From Papio anubis (taxonomy: Eukaryota; Chordata; Mammalia; Primates; Cercopithecidae), in the NCBI RefSeq assembly GCF_008728515.1, contig NC_044976.1:210119467-210183466 (forward strand): 64,000 bases of DNA. The letters run 5' to 3'. The notes under the pieces are model-generated. The model ran no database searches. It was not told where the DNA came from and saw nothing but the letters and a program-made list of their open reading frames with translations. A program made the translations under genes and the position numbers. Shown here piece after piece: positions 22,467 to 33,744 of this stretch. Position 1 is the first letter of the stretch. Each line of letters opens with the position of its first letter.

Positions 22467-24170
22467 AAGTTTTTCTCAAAACCAGCGTTCGTTCTATGAA
22501 CCCAACATTTGGAAATCTATTAGCCAGACTTTTGTTAAGATGATTGCCCTGTTTCTGAGAAAGGACAGCCGATGATAGTCAAGAGTAATTGCGTGAAAGT
22601 CTGAACTCCATGTCAATGAACCAGCTGGGAGCATATAAAGCTTACAAATGCCGTTCAATATTGAAGTTACTTTAACAATATTGAACTCAGGAAGTTAAAG
22701 TGTTAGGACTTGTGATCCTAATTTCTTATAGGACTGATTTCATGAGAAATATAAGCTTCCATAACCCAGCTTTGTAGTATTTGACCACAAAACTGAATGA
22801 TCGGCATAAGTACAATTTACTGGTTATGAAACATAAACCAGGTTAACAATCTGTTGAATTATGGAAAACACAAAAGAACAGATTTACCTTTTAGGTTTTA
22901 GCACAACGGAGAAAGAATACAAGTTATCTAATAACTCAAGAAGATAAGACCAGCTACCTCACCTCGCACCCTCTGTTCCTGTTAAGCCACTGGAAACCCA
23001 AACCTAATCAAATCCCCAAATCCCAACATCACTGACAGTGCTTATGGCTTACTGACTTCAACATAGATAAATGACCCCATTAATGTCAGGGTAGTTACTT
23101 TTGTCTGAAGAATATACGTCTGTATTTTAAATTGCATTATCCAGTTTATCCATGGGATAAGAGTTGTTTACCTTCACAAATTCCAGGCTTCTGAGCTGAA
23201 CTAAACAGGGCAAGTTTAAAGCAGGAGCTCAGAGCAGTTCATAGCCTTTTGACAGCTCTGATGTGGTCTGCCAAGCCTGAATTGGTAAAATCCAGGCTTA
23301 TCTCTCAGCACAACGCAGTTTGCCCTCAGGCCTTTTCTGCTACCTGCAGCCCCCATGAAGCCCCTACAAAGCTGGACGTTGCAAAATGGATGGAATAATT
23401 CTGCAAAATGTTGTTTGGTGTTGGATTAGCATTCACAGATGTGGGTCCAAGGAATTGCTCAACAGCCCATGGAGGCCAAGGAAGATCTGCCACGACATCA
23501 ATGCCACGCCTGACTAGGTCACTTCAGGCTTGAGTCCAGTTCAGTGTGTCCCGCCAAGCCCCAGCTTTTCTCTCCTCCTCTTGTTTCCAGTTTGCTGTGC
23601 TTCTGTGAAATGAGGTGTTTGTTCATCACTGAGCAGGGCACAAAGGTAGGGACAGAACAAGAGATGGAGGATGGGGGACTCTAACAAATCAACATCCATC
23701 TTTGCCTCCATTCAACCTGACTGGTGCTGGCTTGAAAACAGTTGCTGACCAAGGTTTGGAAAATGCAGCAGCTGCTTGCTGCCATCTGCTGTACTTTCTG
23801 TTGCTAGCAAGCATGGGACCATGGCTGGCTGCAAAAGAGGGAAAAATGGAAAAGTGGTGGAAGCAAGAGATTGGCAGTCTCCTCTTTACCCAGGAAACCC
23901 CCACAATAATGCAGTTATGGATTCATGTCACAAAAGTGGCCACCTTTTTCAGTGTGAATAAACCACAGTGATTTTTCAGGACGTACAATATACTTTCCTT
24001 TACACTAAACGTGATTATGTCTTCCATGTTGTAACTATGGAGGGGAAAATTGTGTGTGCAAATAAATATAGATTAGGCTCAATGGAATTTAAGTTGTCTG
24101 CCCACTTGAACTACTTCTTAATCTTGAACTACTTCTGGATAAACACTGGATCAAAATAGAGGGTAAAGAA
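22467..24170. other. unassigned unique DNA
   Basis: 1.7 kb has no recognised repeat. A short direct repeat (cttgaactacttct, about 24107-24120 and 24123-24136) is present. Overlapping 60-90-codon frames at 23702-23971 lack support. Confidence 0.4.
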
Positions 24171-24181
24171 TTACTGGTGTG

Positions 24182-24466
24182 GCCGGGCGTGGTGGCTCAC
24201 ACCTGTAATCCTAGCACTTTGGGAGGCTGAGGTGGGTGGATGACTTGAGGTCAGGAGTTCGAGACCAGCCTGGCCAACATGGTGAAACCCCATCTCTACT
24301 AAAAATGCAGAAAAATTAGCTGGACATGGTGGCGCACGCCTGTAATCCCAGCTACTTGGGAGGCTGAGGTACAGGAACCGCTTGATTACAGATCACGCCA
24401 CTGCACTCCAGCCTGGGTGACAGAGTGAGACTCTATCTCAAAAAAAAAAAAAAAAAAAAAAAAAAA
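24182..24466 (+). mobile_element. AluS with right-arm deletion
   Basis: The TSD attactg(g/t)tgt lies at 24171-24181 and 24467-24477. About 30 bases are missing between CTTGA and TTACAGATCACGCC in the right arm. The A-tail is long. Confidence 0.93.
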
Positions 24467-24477
24467 TTACTGTTGTG

Positions 24478-25769
24478 TAAAATTCTAGGAGTGAGTCTCT
24501 AAGATATACATCTAAAGATGATCAACACTTTCTAAAGAAACCATCACATCATTCTTCCTTCCTTCCAATAGCTCAACTTCTTTATTTTCGCTCATTATTA
24601 GACTCCTTAAGTGACCCTATTTCCTTTTGGTGAACTAACTTCCAGATGCCCACTCTAATGTGTCTTCCAGTATCAATGCTCAGATGAAATGCATAAAATG
24701 AAATTCACCCATAGTCTACTTAGCTCTTGACTTGGAAATAGTCCTTTTGGACTCATTCCAAATCCAATTTCTGAAACAACATCTGTTGATGGTCTCTTCA
24801 AAACTCTTCCATTTTTCCTTTGAAGGGCTTCTCACTTCCCCCTTCCTACTAATTTTGGAAATTCAAAGGGAAGGCTCAATTTTTAGAAATTCTAACTGTA
24901 GGTGATAGGAATAAATCTGAGCTTGGCCATGTGTAATTTGTTTTTCTAACTCAGAGCTTGTTTTGCTTTTTCCATTCATTTATTCAATTTCAATGACAAT
25001 GACTTTGCTAGTGACGTCCATAGGAAATCTTAATCTTGCCCTTCTCATTGTGGGGTTTCTCACTCCCTAGCACTATTTGATGAGATAAAGACCTTTTGTC
25101 CCATAATGTGTACAGCATAAACCATACAAATTCCATAAGAGAGACTACAGAGTAAGTTGAAGAAAATAACCATGCAGTGGTAACATCTGACCTTTGGGGA
25201 ATCATGATTTATATGACTTTTAGTGTTGGGTTAACATCCTCTGTCCACATACCCAGTATCTAGCAGCATCTGGCAGCACACTCCTAAAAGAATAATACCA
25301 TTTTTAGATGTTTAACTTGCAGCGAGGATATGTTCTTTTTATTCTCAGTCTTCCATAGGATGGCATAAAATATTTCTCTCACTGCATGTGGGACAAACTG
25401 AGGACAAGATACCAGTAACGTAACGAGCAATGGATCTCTTTGTAAAATCTGGTAGACAGTGTTGTGAATGGAAATGAGAAACTGTGCTGGGACTGGCAGG
25501 CTCCTGCAACGTGTGTACTTAGTGATAAGAAGGTGAGCATGTGCCCCGAACTATCCACATATATTCAATATCCACATATATTCAATAATGTACATCTTTA
25601 AAGACAATCTTTGGAAACTGCATATTGGGTTTCTGCTTATTTCAAAAAGTGCCAGCAGCATAATAGGGACCGATGGGAAGAGAATGATAAAATCTAAACA
25701 GCTTTTCCTTCCTTTGTGAAACTTTTACTTCCTACTGTCATTTCACAGTACAAACACTTTCCCATTCTT
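24478..25769. other. unassigned unique DNA
   Basis: No repeat is recognised in 1.3 kb. A 17-bp perfect tandem pair (atccacatatattcaat) occurs near 25553-25586. Confidence 0.4.
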
Positions 25770-25970
25770 CTGCGATCCCATTGCGCTCGGCATAGACTTC
25801 CACTGTGGATATGTAATGATTATCGAACTCTTTGTTTTCACTCTTCTCTCACAATCAGACTGTAAACTCATGGAGGCGAGAGACTGCTTTTGTCACTATG
25901 TATTTCCAGATCCTATTAACTTGTATATAGCAGATGCTTAATACATGTCTATTGAATTAATAAATTAATG
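25770..25970 (+). mobile_element. L2 3' end
   Basis: The run gactgtaaactcatggaggc, agagactgctttt and agcagatgcttaatacatgt, ending ttgaattaataaa, follows the L2 3' terminus in order. Confidence 0.75.
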
Positions 25971-26549
25971 GTTTCCAATCTTAAACTAGATGGTCAGAAA
26001 AGATTCAAACACATAAATTATAATAGAGGACAGCAACAAAATGTGCCAAATTCCGTAGACAGTATGTGTCAAGATTGGAACCCCAAGGCAGTTGCTATTA
26101 TATTTTTATCTCCTGTCTGAATGTCACTGAATCTTTTAGCAAGAAGTAATAATCTGGTCTAATATCTTTATTTCACAGAAAGAGAGAGAAAGGCAAGTAA
26201 ATTTATTATTTCTTAAGTGCTAAATGTTATCACTGCATAGTTGTTCTTTATAAAGTTTGAAAGACTTATCCAAGATAAACAGATGCTTTATCTGTTTAGA
26301 GTTAGCACTCAAGTTTCTTCATGCTTCAAAAATTCCATGTACTTTTCATGTTGCTAATTGTGTAATGTGTTATTTATTATAGCTTTACTTCTATGATTTA
26401 TTCTTTATGAATTTGTGTGAAATGTGAATACATGTCATCATTAATTAAAATAATTACTAACTAATCATTAATTTAAAATTGTGGTTTTTATTAAATGAAA
26501 ATAATAAAATTATTGCTATGACATTCTTTGACATAAAATAATCATAATA
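25971..26549. other. unassigned AT-rich DNA
   Basis: No gene is seen. 26435-26520 is dense in TAATTA/ATTAAT words. Confidence 0.4.
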
Positions 26550-26775
26550 ATAATTTATCTTATGGAAGGCTTACCTCTCACCATGTGCCAGGCATTCTTC
26601 TAAATGTTATATATATGTGTACATATATAAATTTATTTAATCCTCCTAGCAACTACTCAAATATATAAAGATGAGGAAACTGAGGCACAGAGCAGTTATG
26701 TGAATTGGCCGATATCACAATCTCATCAATGTCAGAGGAGGATTTGAATGGAAATCATCTAGCTCTGGAACCCAA
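26550..26775 (-). mobile_element. MIR
   Basis: The reverse-complement MIR core is clear: tgtgccaggcattcttctaa, tttaatcctcctagcaacta and gatgaggaaactgaggcaca. Confidence 0.88.
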
Positions 26776-26779
26776 AGAA

Positions 26780-27248
26780 TTGACTCCGAGGATGTACCCT
26801 CCCTCAAATCAGACATAGTTTTCATCATCAAAATGGAGAAGCCGGTACATAAATGAACATAGTACAAGGCAACAAGTCCCAAAGTTTAGATATTTGGGAA
26901 GCCCAAGGAAGGAATAAATAGGTAATATTCATGAGGCCTGTAAAGGTGGCCATAAATCAGCATGGAGTTATGTATGCACTACCATTCATGAAACTCTTAG
27001 GGTAATGAAACCCCTCACTTGGCCACTGTCACTGGAGCCCACTCCTTCACCTCCTCTTCCACTTCACCAGGCTTGGTGTTGAAAATGTCACTAGGTCCTG
27101 AAAGAAATGCCACCTGTTGAGTGTGCCCTTTACTCTCTGCCATACAGATTGATGTTCACTAGTGAAGAGCTCTAGCGCTTGGAAACAAGGGGAAATTTGA
27201 CTCTTTCCATTCTTTTCTGGATGTCTCTATTTGAGTTTCTCTACCCAT
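26780..27248. other. unassigned unique DNA
   Basis: No repeat or gene is recognised. Confidence 0.4.
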
Positions 27249-27263
27249 TATTATGCCATTTTC

Positions 27264-27582
27264 TTTTCTTTTCCTTTTCTTTTTCTTTTTTTTTTTTTTT
27301 TGAGACGGAGTCTCGCTCTGTCGCTCAGGCTGGAGTGCAGTGGCGTGATCTCGGCTCACTGCAAGCTCCACCTTCCGGGTTCACGCCAGTCTCCTGCCTC
27401 AGCCTCCCGAGTAGCTGGGACTACAGGTGCCTGCCACCTCGCCCAGCTAATTTTTGTAATTTTGATAGAGACGGGGTTTCACCGTGTTAGCCAGGATGGT
27501 CTCCATCTCCTGACCTCGTGATCCAACCGCCTCGGCCTCCCAAAGTGCTGGGATTACAGGTGTGAGCCACCGCGCCGGCCTC
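27264..27582 (-). mobile_element. AluY-like, inner member of an Alu pair
   Basis: A TTTTC-rich head (27264-27300) is followed by a young-looking body with the cctcgccc variant. It lacks its own downstream TSD because it sits in the tail of the Alu at 27583-27878. Confidence 0.93.
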
Positions 27583-27878
27583 TTTTTTTTTATTTTTTGA
27601 GATGGAGTCTCACTCTGTTGCTTAGGCTAGAGTGCAGTGGCGCGATCTCGGCTCACTGCAAGCTCCACCTCCTGGGTTCATGCCATTCTCCTGCCTCAGC
27701 CTCCCCAGTAGCTGGGACTACAGGTGCTCACCACCACGCCCGCTAATTCTTTGTATTTTTAGTGGAGACGGAGTTTCACCATCTTAGCCAGGATGGTCTC
27801 GATCTCCTGACCTTGTGATCAACCCACCTGGGCCTCCCAAAGTGCTGGGATAACAGGAGTGAGCCACCAAGCCTGGCC
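27583..27878 (-). mobile_element. AluS/Y, outer member of an Alu pair
   Basis: The outer 15-bp TSD (tattatgccattttc) is at 27249-27263 and 27879-27893, bracketing both Alus. This copy's 5' end abuts the right TSD, so it was there first. Confidence 0.93.
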
Positions 27879-27893
27879 TATTATGCCATTTTC

Positions 27894-28569
27894 AAAACCG
27901 CCAACATATCACAGTGATTAAGAGGTCTTCTTGGCAGGACATCAATCAATGTTTATAGGATTTTGATTTAGTGTACATTGAATTTAGCATCAATACTAAC
28001 GTATTCTAACACATCTCAGAATTACTCTGTTATATAGTTGAGGTCCTGGTAACCTATTTACCATGAGGTTGCTTTGAAATGTGTCCCTGAATTCTCCCAC
28101 CAGGTGGTGTCACTGTCAATTCCCCCTTCATTTAAATTTGCCCATGGGAAATTGTAATTCCCTATCAGTGCAGTCAGCTGGGACATTTTTTAAAAAATAA
28201 ATTGTAATTCCCATGAAAACTTGAAATACATTGGTGAAATGACTTTATGTAACATAACTTTGCCTCTGTGGAAAGAACAAAGACAGGTTATTGAAAAACA
28301 CATTATATGCTTGCTTGTTCTTCTGCTGTTCTCTATCCATCCCTGAGTGGAACAGTGACAGTAATAAGGTTGGGGTAAAGAGACTGGCCTTGTAGAAGTT
28401 GGGCTAAATGTATTCTAGATTAATGAGCTAAACTAAGAGCTGATATTGATATAAGGAATCAAGGCATCCCATAGCAGACACAGTATGCTGATGTTAAACT
28501 CGGTGTGGTACTTAACCAGTCAGATTAAATTGATTTACACCTCTAATTTTGCACTTTACAATAAAATAG
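27894..28569. other. unassigned unique DNA
   Basis: No repeat is recognised. The CTCF-like motif at 28097-28111 is listed separately. Confidence 0.4.
28097..28111 (+). promoter_or_regulatory. weak CTCF-like motif
   Basis: CCACCAGGTGGTGTC fits the CTCF core (CCASYAGRKGGCRSY) with differences at the GGC and the following S position. No occupancy can be inferred from sequence alone. Confidence 0.2.
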
Positions 28570-28740
28570 CATCATGATACAATGGAAGAGCCACATAAAT
28601 CTTTCTTAGCAATGCTACTCAGAGGTTATATGGCTTTGAATACATTATTTAACCTGGTTGTACATTATTTCCCTTTCCATCAGCTGAAGGTGTTGGTAAG
28701 GGATGATTTCTGAGGATTCTACTAGCTCTCAGATTCTGTA
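28570..28740 (+). mobile_element. probable MIR
   Basis: The order is a decayed cacttactagc-like region, ttatttaacctggttg, then gatgatttctgaggattcta and tagctctcagattctgt, which matches the 3' half of a MIR variant. Confidence 0.55.
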
Positions 28741-28823
28741 TCCAAGGACATGGGGTGTTTAATAAAGCTTTCAGAGTAAAATATTAGGGAAATTATAAGG
28801 GTTCTGTTAAAGATCAATAAATC

Positions 28824-29127
28824 TACCAGGCCCAGTGATTCATACCTGTAATCCCAGAATTTTGGGAGACTGATCACGAAGTCAGGAGTTCAAGGCCAAC
28901 CTGGCCAACATGGTGAAACCCCGTCTCTACTAAAAATACAAACATTTGCTGGGCATGGTGATGTGTGCCTGTAATTCCAGCTACTGAGGAGGCTGAGGCA
29001 GAAGAATTGCTTGAGCCAGGGAGGCGGAAGTTGCAGTGAGCCGAGATCACGCCACTGCACTCCAGCCTGGGAGACAAAGCAAGACTCTGTCTCGGAAAAA
29101 AAACAACAACAACAACAACAAAAAAAA
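28824..29127 (+). mobile_element. AluS with left-arm deletion
   Basis: The TSD caataaatc lies at 28815-28823 and 29128-29136. The gaggcgggcg region is deleted (gggagactgatcacgaagtc). The tail contains CAA repeats (29101-29120). Confidence 0.92.
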
Positions 29128-29189
29128 CAATAAATCAAATAATAGGGATATTGTTGCTGATTTTCAATAATCCAACAAGTAATCTAGGT

Positions 29190-29375
29190 GACAGAATGAC
29201 AGTAGTACAACTTTGATTCAAACAAAACTGCGTTTAAGCCCCATTCTGCCACTTCCTAAGTGTGTGAACTTAGACAACAAACTTCAAATTCCTGAGCCAC
29301 AGATTCTTCTATAAAATAGAGTGAATCCCTTACGCAACTCTATCGCCATGTATATTAAATAAAGAATGCACGCAT
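29190..29375 (+). mobile_element. MIR
   Basis: In order: ctgcgtttaagccccattct, gccacttcctaagtgtgtga, attcctgagccacagattct and tctataaaatagagtgaat. Confidence 0.82.
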
Positions 29376-29916
29376 AGCCATTAACACATATGGATCCAAC
29401 ATCTAATGAATTCCAAATAAACGATTGTTTCTCTTTTCTCATAAGCCCTTGAGCAAATTATTCTTCTTACAAATCTAACTAATTATAGAGTCATCAACTA
29501 AGAGTCCATATCATTAGGTTTTATTTCTAATCACTGGAAACTATATTCTCTCAAGACTTAGGTATTCATGACTTTTGGTTATACAATTAATCCCATGACA
29601 TCTGAACCAAGCAAAGTATAATTAACACAAAACTGAAAACTGTTACATAAAGAATATCATATGGATTAATTTTATTAGAATTTATTTTTAAGTATTTTAT
29701 TATGAAAAATTAAAGAAATAGAAATATTCAAATATTACAACTAACACTTAGACACCACCACCCATGTTCTACACTGACATTTTAGGATATTTTAATATAT
29801 TTGCTTCTTCACATTTCTATCTATCCATTTATCTCTCCACCCAACTGATGGCATTTACTGCTAAATTAAAGTAAGTTTACTTTCATCAAAATTCTAAGAA
29901 CAAAAATAATAATAAC
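29376..29916. other. unassigned AT-rich DNA
   Basis: No repeat or gene is recognised. Confidence 0.4.
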
Positions 29917-29918
29917 TA

Positions 29919-29998
29919 TTAGGTTGGTGCAAACGTAATAGTGGTTTTTGCCATTGGAAGTAATAACAAAAACATCAATTATTTTTGCACCAACCTAA
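29919..29998. mobile_element. MADE1 (Hsmar1-derived MITE), miR-548-type hairpin
   Basis: The element is exactly 80 bp, flanked by TA dinucleotides (29917-29918 and 29999-30000). Its terminal inverted repeats begin TTAGGTTGGTGCAAA and end with the complement TTTGCACCAACCTAA. The arms pair across most of the length. MADE1 copies are the known source of the primate miR-548 family; the arms here contain the 548-type segments (ggtttttgcc, caaaaac). Whether this copy is processed is unknown. Confidence 0.96.
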
Positions 29999-30000
29999 TA

Positions 30001-30647
30001 GAAATATGCTTCTCCCAAGAACCAGACAAACGAAATGTCAAGTTTTCAAAACTCTTTGAAAATAATAATGATAATAATAATAATGTTTCATAAAATTTGT
30101 AAAAAATTTTTTTAACCTCTTTGATAACTACAATATATAGTAGGAGGATAGTGAGAATTGCAGAATTGAATGATACTGTAAAACGAGAGGGCTTAGTAGT
30201 CACAGCATAGCACACATGTGTGTCTTATTTTTCTAACGGGAATCAAGCTAATTAATTACATATTTTCTACGTTGTAAAAATTATCTCTAAAACGTATTCT
30301 TGTATGAATTGAAAGTATCATCTTCCAAATGACATATTTTGACACTTATGTAACACAAATATTGGGTGAAATGATCTTCTGGGAAAGCCTTTCTCTGCCA
30401 AGTTCAAGTCCAGAGGGATCTTTCTGTTCAATCATCCTATTATAACCCTTTGAAACGAGTGCAGCTAATGAAAATTCCAGTGGCCACTCTGTTAAGACAT
30501 ATAGTTGACCATAAAACTCTCCACATTTCAGTTGGTTTTATTAAAAAACCCAGCTTTTCAGCCTCCCTGGCACTCTCTTGAGTCAAATATTCAATGGCAT
30601 TTTTTATTTTCATTAAAATTGTCTTTGTGCACACGTTGTTTCTATGC
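30001..30647. other. unassigned AT-rich DNA
   Basis: No gene is seen. A small ATA/ATG microsatellite (aataataatgataataataa) is at 30060-30082. Confidence 0.4.
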
Positions 30648-30659
30648 TACAATACTTCT

Positions 30660-30989
30660 TTTCTTTTTTTTTTTCTTTTCTTTTCTCTTTTTTTTTTTTT
30701 TTTTTTGAAATGAAGTGCTACTCTGTCACTCAGGCTGGAGTGCAGTGACGCGATCTTGGCTCACTGCAACCTCCACCTCCCGGGTTCAAGCGATTCTTGT
30801 GCCTCAGCCTCCCAAGTAGCTGGGACTACAGGTGGACGCCACTATGCCTGATGAATTTTTGTATTTTTAGTACAAATGGGGTTTCACCATCTTGGCCAGG
30901 CTGTTCTTGAACTCCTGACCTCGTAATCCACCCGCCTCGGCCTCCCAAAGTGCTGGGATTACAGGTGTAAGCCACCGTGCCCGGCCATA
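30660..30989 (-). mobile_element. AluS
   Basis: The head is a long T/TTTTC tract (30660-30706). The TSD tac(a/g)atattct-like lies at 30648-30659 and 30990-31001 with a few changes. Confidence 0.9.
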
Positions 30990-31001
30990 TACGATATTTC
31001 T

Positions 31002-31289
31002 ATATGAGCTCTGTCCATCTGCAAGTAAAATCTTTTGGGATCTGAGCCTTTCTCCAGCTAGTCTTAATTTCATGGGACATACTCTTCTCTTTCTCATCAC
31101 AGCCACTGGGACCATTCCTTGCTTCCTTGCTGTCTCAGAAGTCTCTGCCATAGCAAAGTGTGGCTTCTGTTTCTCCAGAAAATGCTCATCCAGAATTGTT
31201 TTCCTTTGATTGTTTTCATCATTTGCCTTCAGTGGGAAGATAATCTGTTGCAGTAGAAATAATAACACAGGCTTTTAGAGTCAATTACT
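31002..31289. other. unassigned unique DNA
   Basis: No repeat is recognised. The 133-codon minus-strand frame over 30867-31268 is half Alu and unsupported. Confidence 0.4.
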
Positions 31290-32098
31290 CAAAAATGTCC
31301 ACTGTGTTCCTGCAGAGTGCCAGGCACTGTCCAAAGAGCCTGGGTTACAGGAGTGAGAAGCATCCCTTACCCTTATGAAGCTTACTTTTATTCAAGTGGG
31401 AGAGATAAGAAGGGTGTAAAACTGGCCGGGCGCGGTGGCTCAGCACTTTGGGAGGCTGAGGCGGACAGATCACCTGAGGTCGGGAGTTCAAGACCAGCCT
31501 GACCAACATGGAGAAACCCTGTCTCTACTAAAAATACAAAAAAAATTAGTGCCTGTAGTCCCAGCTACTCGGAGGCTGAGGCAGGAGAATCACTTGAACC
31601 CGGGAGGCAGAGGTTTCGGTCAGCCAAGATCGTGCCACTGCACTCTAACCTGGGTGACAGAGTGAGACTCAGTCTAAAAAAAAAAGAAGGGTGTAAAAAA
31701 AATGGCTAAGATAACTGTTGGTGCTAATAACTGCAATGCAGGTGGTAAAGCAATGTGGGGAGGAAACTTCGGGATAGCAGGAGAGGCCTCTTTGAGAAGA
31801 TAACGTTTGAATTTTTAGCTGAATGATGAGAAAATGCAGTTGTGGGAACATCTGGGAAAAGCACTTTTCGAACAGTTGAGGGGGTAACAGTAGTCATGTG
31901 TCTTAAGAAGGTCATGTGGACTCCAGTGTACAGAGTAGAGAGGTTGGCCTTAGACAGGGATGCTTATTCCTCTATAACAGGAGACAGACAGGAGACAGGC
32001 GTGGCACTGACTGTGGTTTAAGGGATTGGATGGTGTAACAATGGAGGCATTCTGGATGAACTATGAGGTGTGGCCAACATCTGTTAGTAAGGTGAGTG
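31290..32098 (-). mobile_element. L2, split by an Alu
   Basis: The reverse-complement L2 3' portion includes gtgccaggcactgtccaaag, ttatgaagcttacttttat, gggagagataagaag, then after the Alu gcaggagaggcctctttgag, gaacatctgggaaaagcac and gtcatgtg. Similarity fades after about 32050. Confidence 0.72.
31422..31683 (+). mobile_element. AluS/Y with two internal deletions
   Basis: A perfect 15-bp TSD (aagaagggtgtaaaa) lies at 31407-31421 and 31684-31698. The CACGCCTGTAATCC segment of the left arm and the GGCGTGGTGGCGGG segment of the right arm are missing. Confidence 0.95.
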
Positions 32099-32111
32099 GG
32101 GATACTGGAGT

Positions 32112-32412
32112 TTTTTTGTTTTTGTTTTTGAGACGGAGTCTCGCTCTGTCACCCAGGCTGGAGTGCAGTGGCACAATCTCAGCTCACTGCAACCTCCGCC
32201 TCCCGGGTTCAAGCGATTCTCCTGCCTCAGCCTCCTGAGTAGCTGGGATTACAGGCGCCCACCACCACACCCAGCTAATTTTTATGTTTTAAGTAGAGTT
32301 GGGGGTTTCACCATGTTGGTCAGGCTGGTCTCGAACTCCTGACCTCGTGATCTGCCTGCCTCGGCCTCCCAAAGTGCTGGGATTACAAGCTTGTGAGCCA
32401 CCGTGCCCGGCC
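32112..32412 (-). mobile_element. AluS
   Basis: The TSD g(a/g)tactggag-type sequence is at about 32102-32111 and 32413-32422. A GTTTTT-unit head and a well-preserved body follow. Confidence 0.93.
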
Positions 32413-32422
32413 TGGTACTGGA

Positions 32423-32860
32423 GATTTGAGAAGAGGGGGAAAGAGAAGAGACCAGGGAAGCATGGAAGGATTATACGACTTTGTTGAATTCCTGTTTCAT
32501 ACTTGTGGTTTTACATTTGAGATGTATCCAGTTATCCTGGTTGTGTAACTTTTCTCAGACTATTTTCAGCTGCTCTGGGGAGGATATGGAGTAAGCAATA
32601 TCTGGGAATTCTAGACAAATGTGATTGTGGGAAAGAGGAGCAACCTAAGAAAACGCTGTTTGCAAGGGAATGGATTTTGAGCTGGAAAATGGAAGCTAGG
32701 CTGGGTAAGGAGGACATTCTTGGGGTGATAAATAGTAAAAAAGTGGTAGAGCAAATGGATCAGAGCATTCAATGCAGGAGGATATTTGATATAGGGTGAG
32801 AACTAGAGTAAATTAGATGAAATGACTGGAAAGAAATGTTCAGACATGGACTTTTAAAAT
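32423..32860. other. unassigned, possibly L2 remnant
   Basis: The purine-rich GGA/AGA sequence is compatible with further minus-strand L2 but too decayed to assign. Confidence 0.35.
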
Positions 32861-32870
32861 AGAGGATTTA

Positions 32871-33178
32871 GGCCGGGCGCGGTGGCTCAAGCCTGTAATC
32901 CCAGCACTTTGGGAGGCCGAGACGGGCGGATCACGAGGTCAGGAGATCAAGACCAGCCTGGCTAACCTGGTGAAACCCCATCTCTACTAAAAAATACAAA
33001 AAACTAGCCAGGTGAGGTGGCGGGCGCCTGTAGTCCCAGCTACTCAGGAGGCTGAGGCAGGAGAATGGCGTAAACCCGGGAGGCAGAGCTTGCAGTGAGC
33101 TGAGATCCGGCCACTGCACTCCAGCCTGGGTGACAGAGCCAGACTCCATCTCAAAAAAATAAAATAAAATAAAATAAA
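32871..33178 (+). mobile_element. AluY of monkey AluYR type
   Basis: It is full length with the TSD agag(g/a)attta (32861-32870 and 33179-33188). Diagnostic variants seen are GGCTCAAGCCTG, GAGACGGGCGG, AAAAAATACAAAAAACTAGCC, GAGGTGGCGGGCG, GGCGTAAACCC and GAGATCCGGCCACTGC. The tail is AAAAT repeats. It is among the youngest insertions in the window. Confidence 0.96.
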
Positions 33179-33189
33179 AGAGAATTTAT

Positions 33190-33420
33190 AAGTGGTAATA
33201 GTAACCATAATAAGAATAACTGTTATTGAATATTTCAAACGTGACAGGCAACGTACTGGGAGGTTTATATTCATCAACTCATTCAAACTATACAACAGCT
33301 TTTGGAGTTAGAATCAAGATACACTCATTTTACAGAAGAAACTGCAGCAGAATGAGACGTTAACTAACTTAAGTCATAGAGAGAAAGCATCTGGGTCACT
33401 TTACAAAATGATAAGCAGAT
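33190..33420 (-). mobile_element. MIR
   Basis: The minus-strand layout is visible: taactgttattgaatattt, gacaggcaacgtactggg, catcaactcattcaaac, cattttacagaagaaactgc and taacttaagtcatag. Confidence 0.8.
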
Positions 33421-33728
33421 CTAGAGTGTGACAAGATAGGTGAGTGGCTAAGGTGGAGTGTGAGAAAAGATTATTGCAGCAAAAGAAGAAGACGTGGACA
33501 GGAAAACAAGGGTGAAGAATAAATCATTCAAGTAGATTTTAACATTAACGAGAACTATGAGAGGCATTGCAGCAGTGGAAAGAAAGCTAGGTACTCATAT
33601 TCATCAGTACTGAAGGCAATTAGCTAGGAGACTGACACATACCAATTAGAGGAGTAACAGGTGCAAACTTCTGATCACTTGAGTTTCAAGGGATCTAGGG
33701 GCTTTGAAGGACAGAGGAGAGATGGTTT
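33421..33728. other. unassigned DNA; donor of an inverted insertion
   Basis: No repeat is assigned. Bases 33457-33518 occur again, as a perfect reverse complement, inside the Alu at 34715-35063. Confidence 0.7.
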
Positions 33729-33744
33729 AGAAGTAGCAATGAAG

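Noticed and set aside
22349..22543. basic Lys/Arg-rich short frame
   Set aside because: It is translation of the Alu A-tail and GA run.
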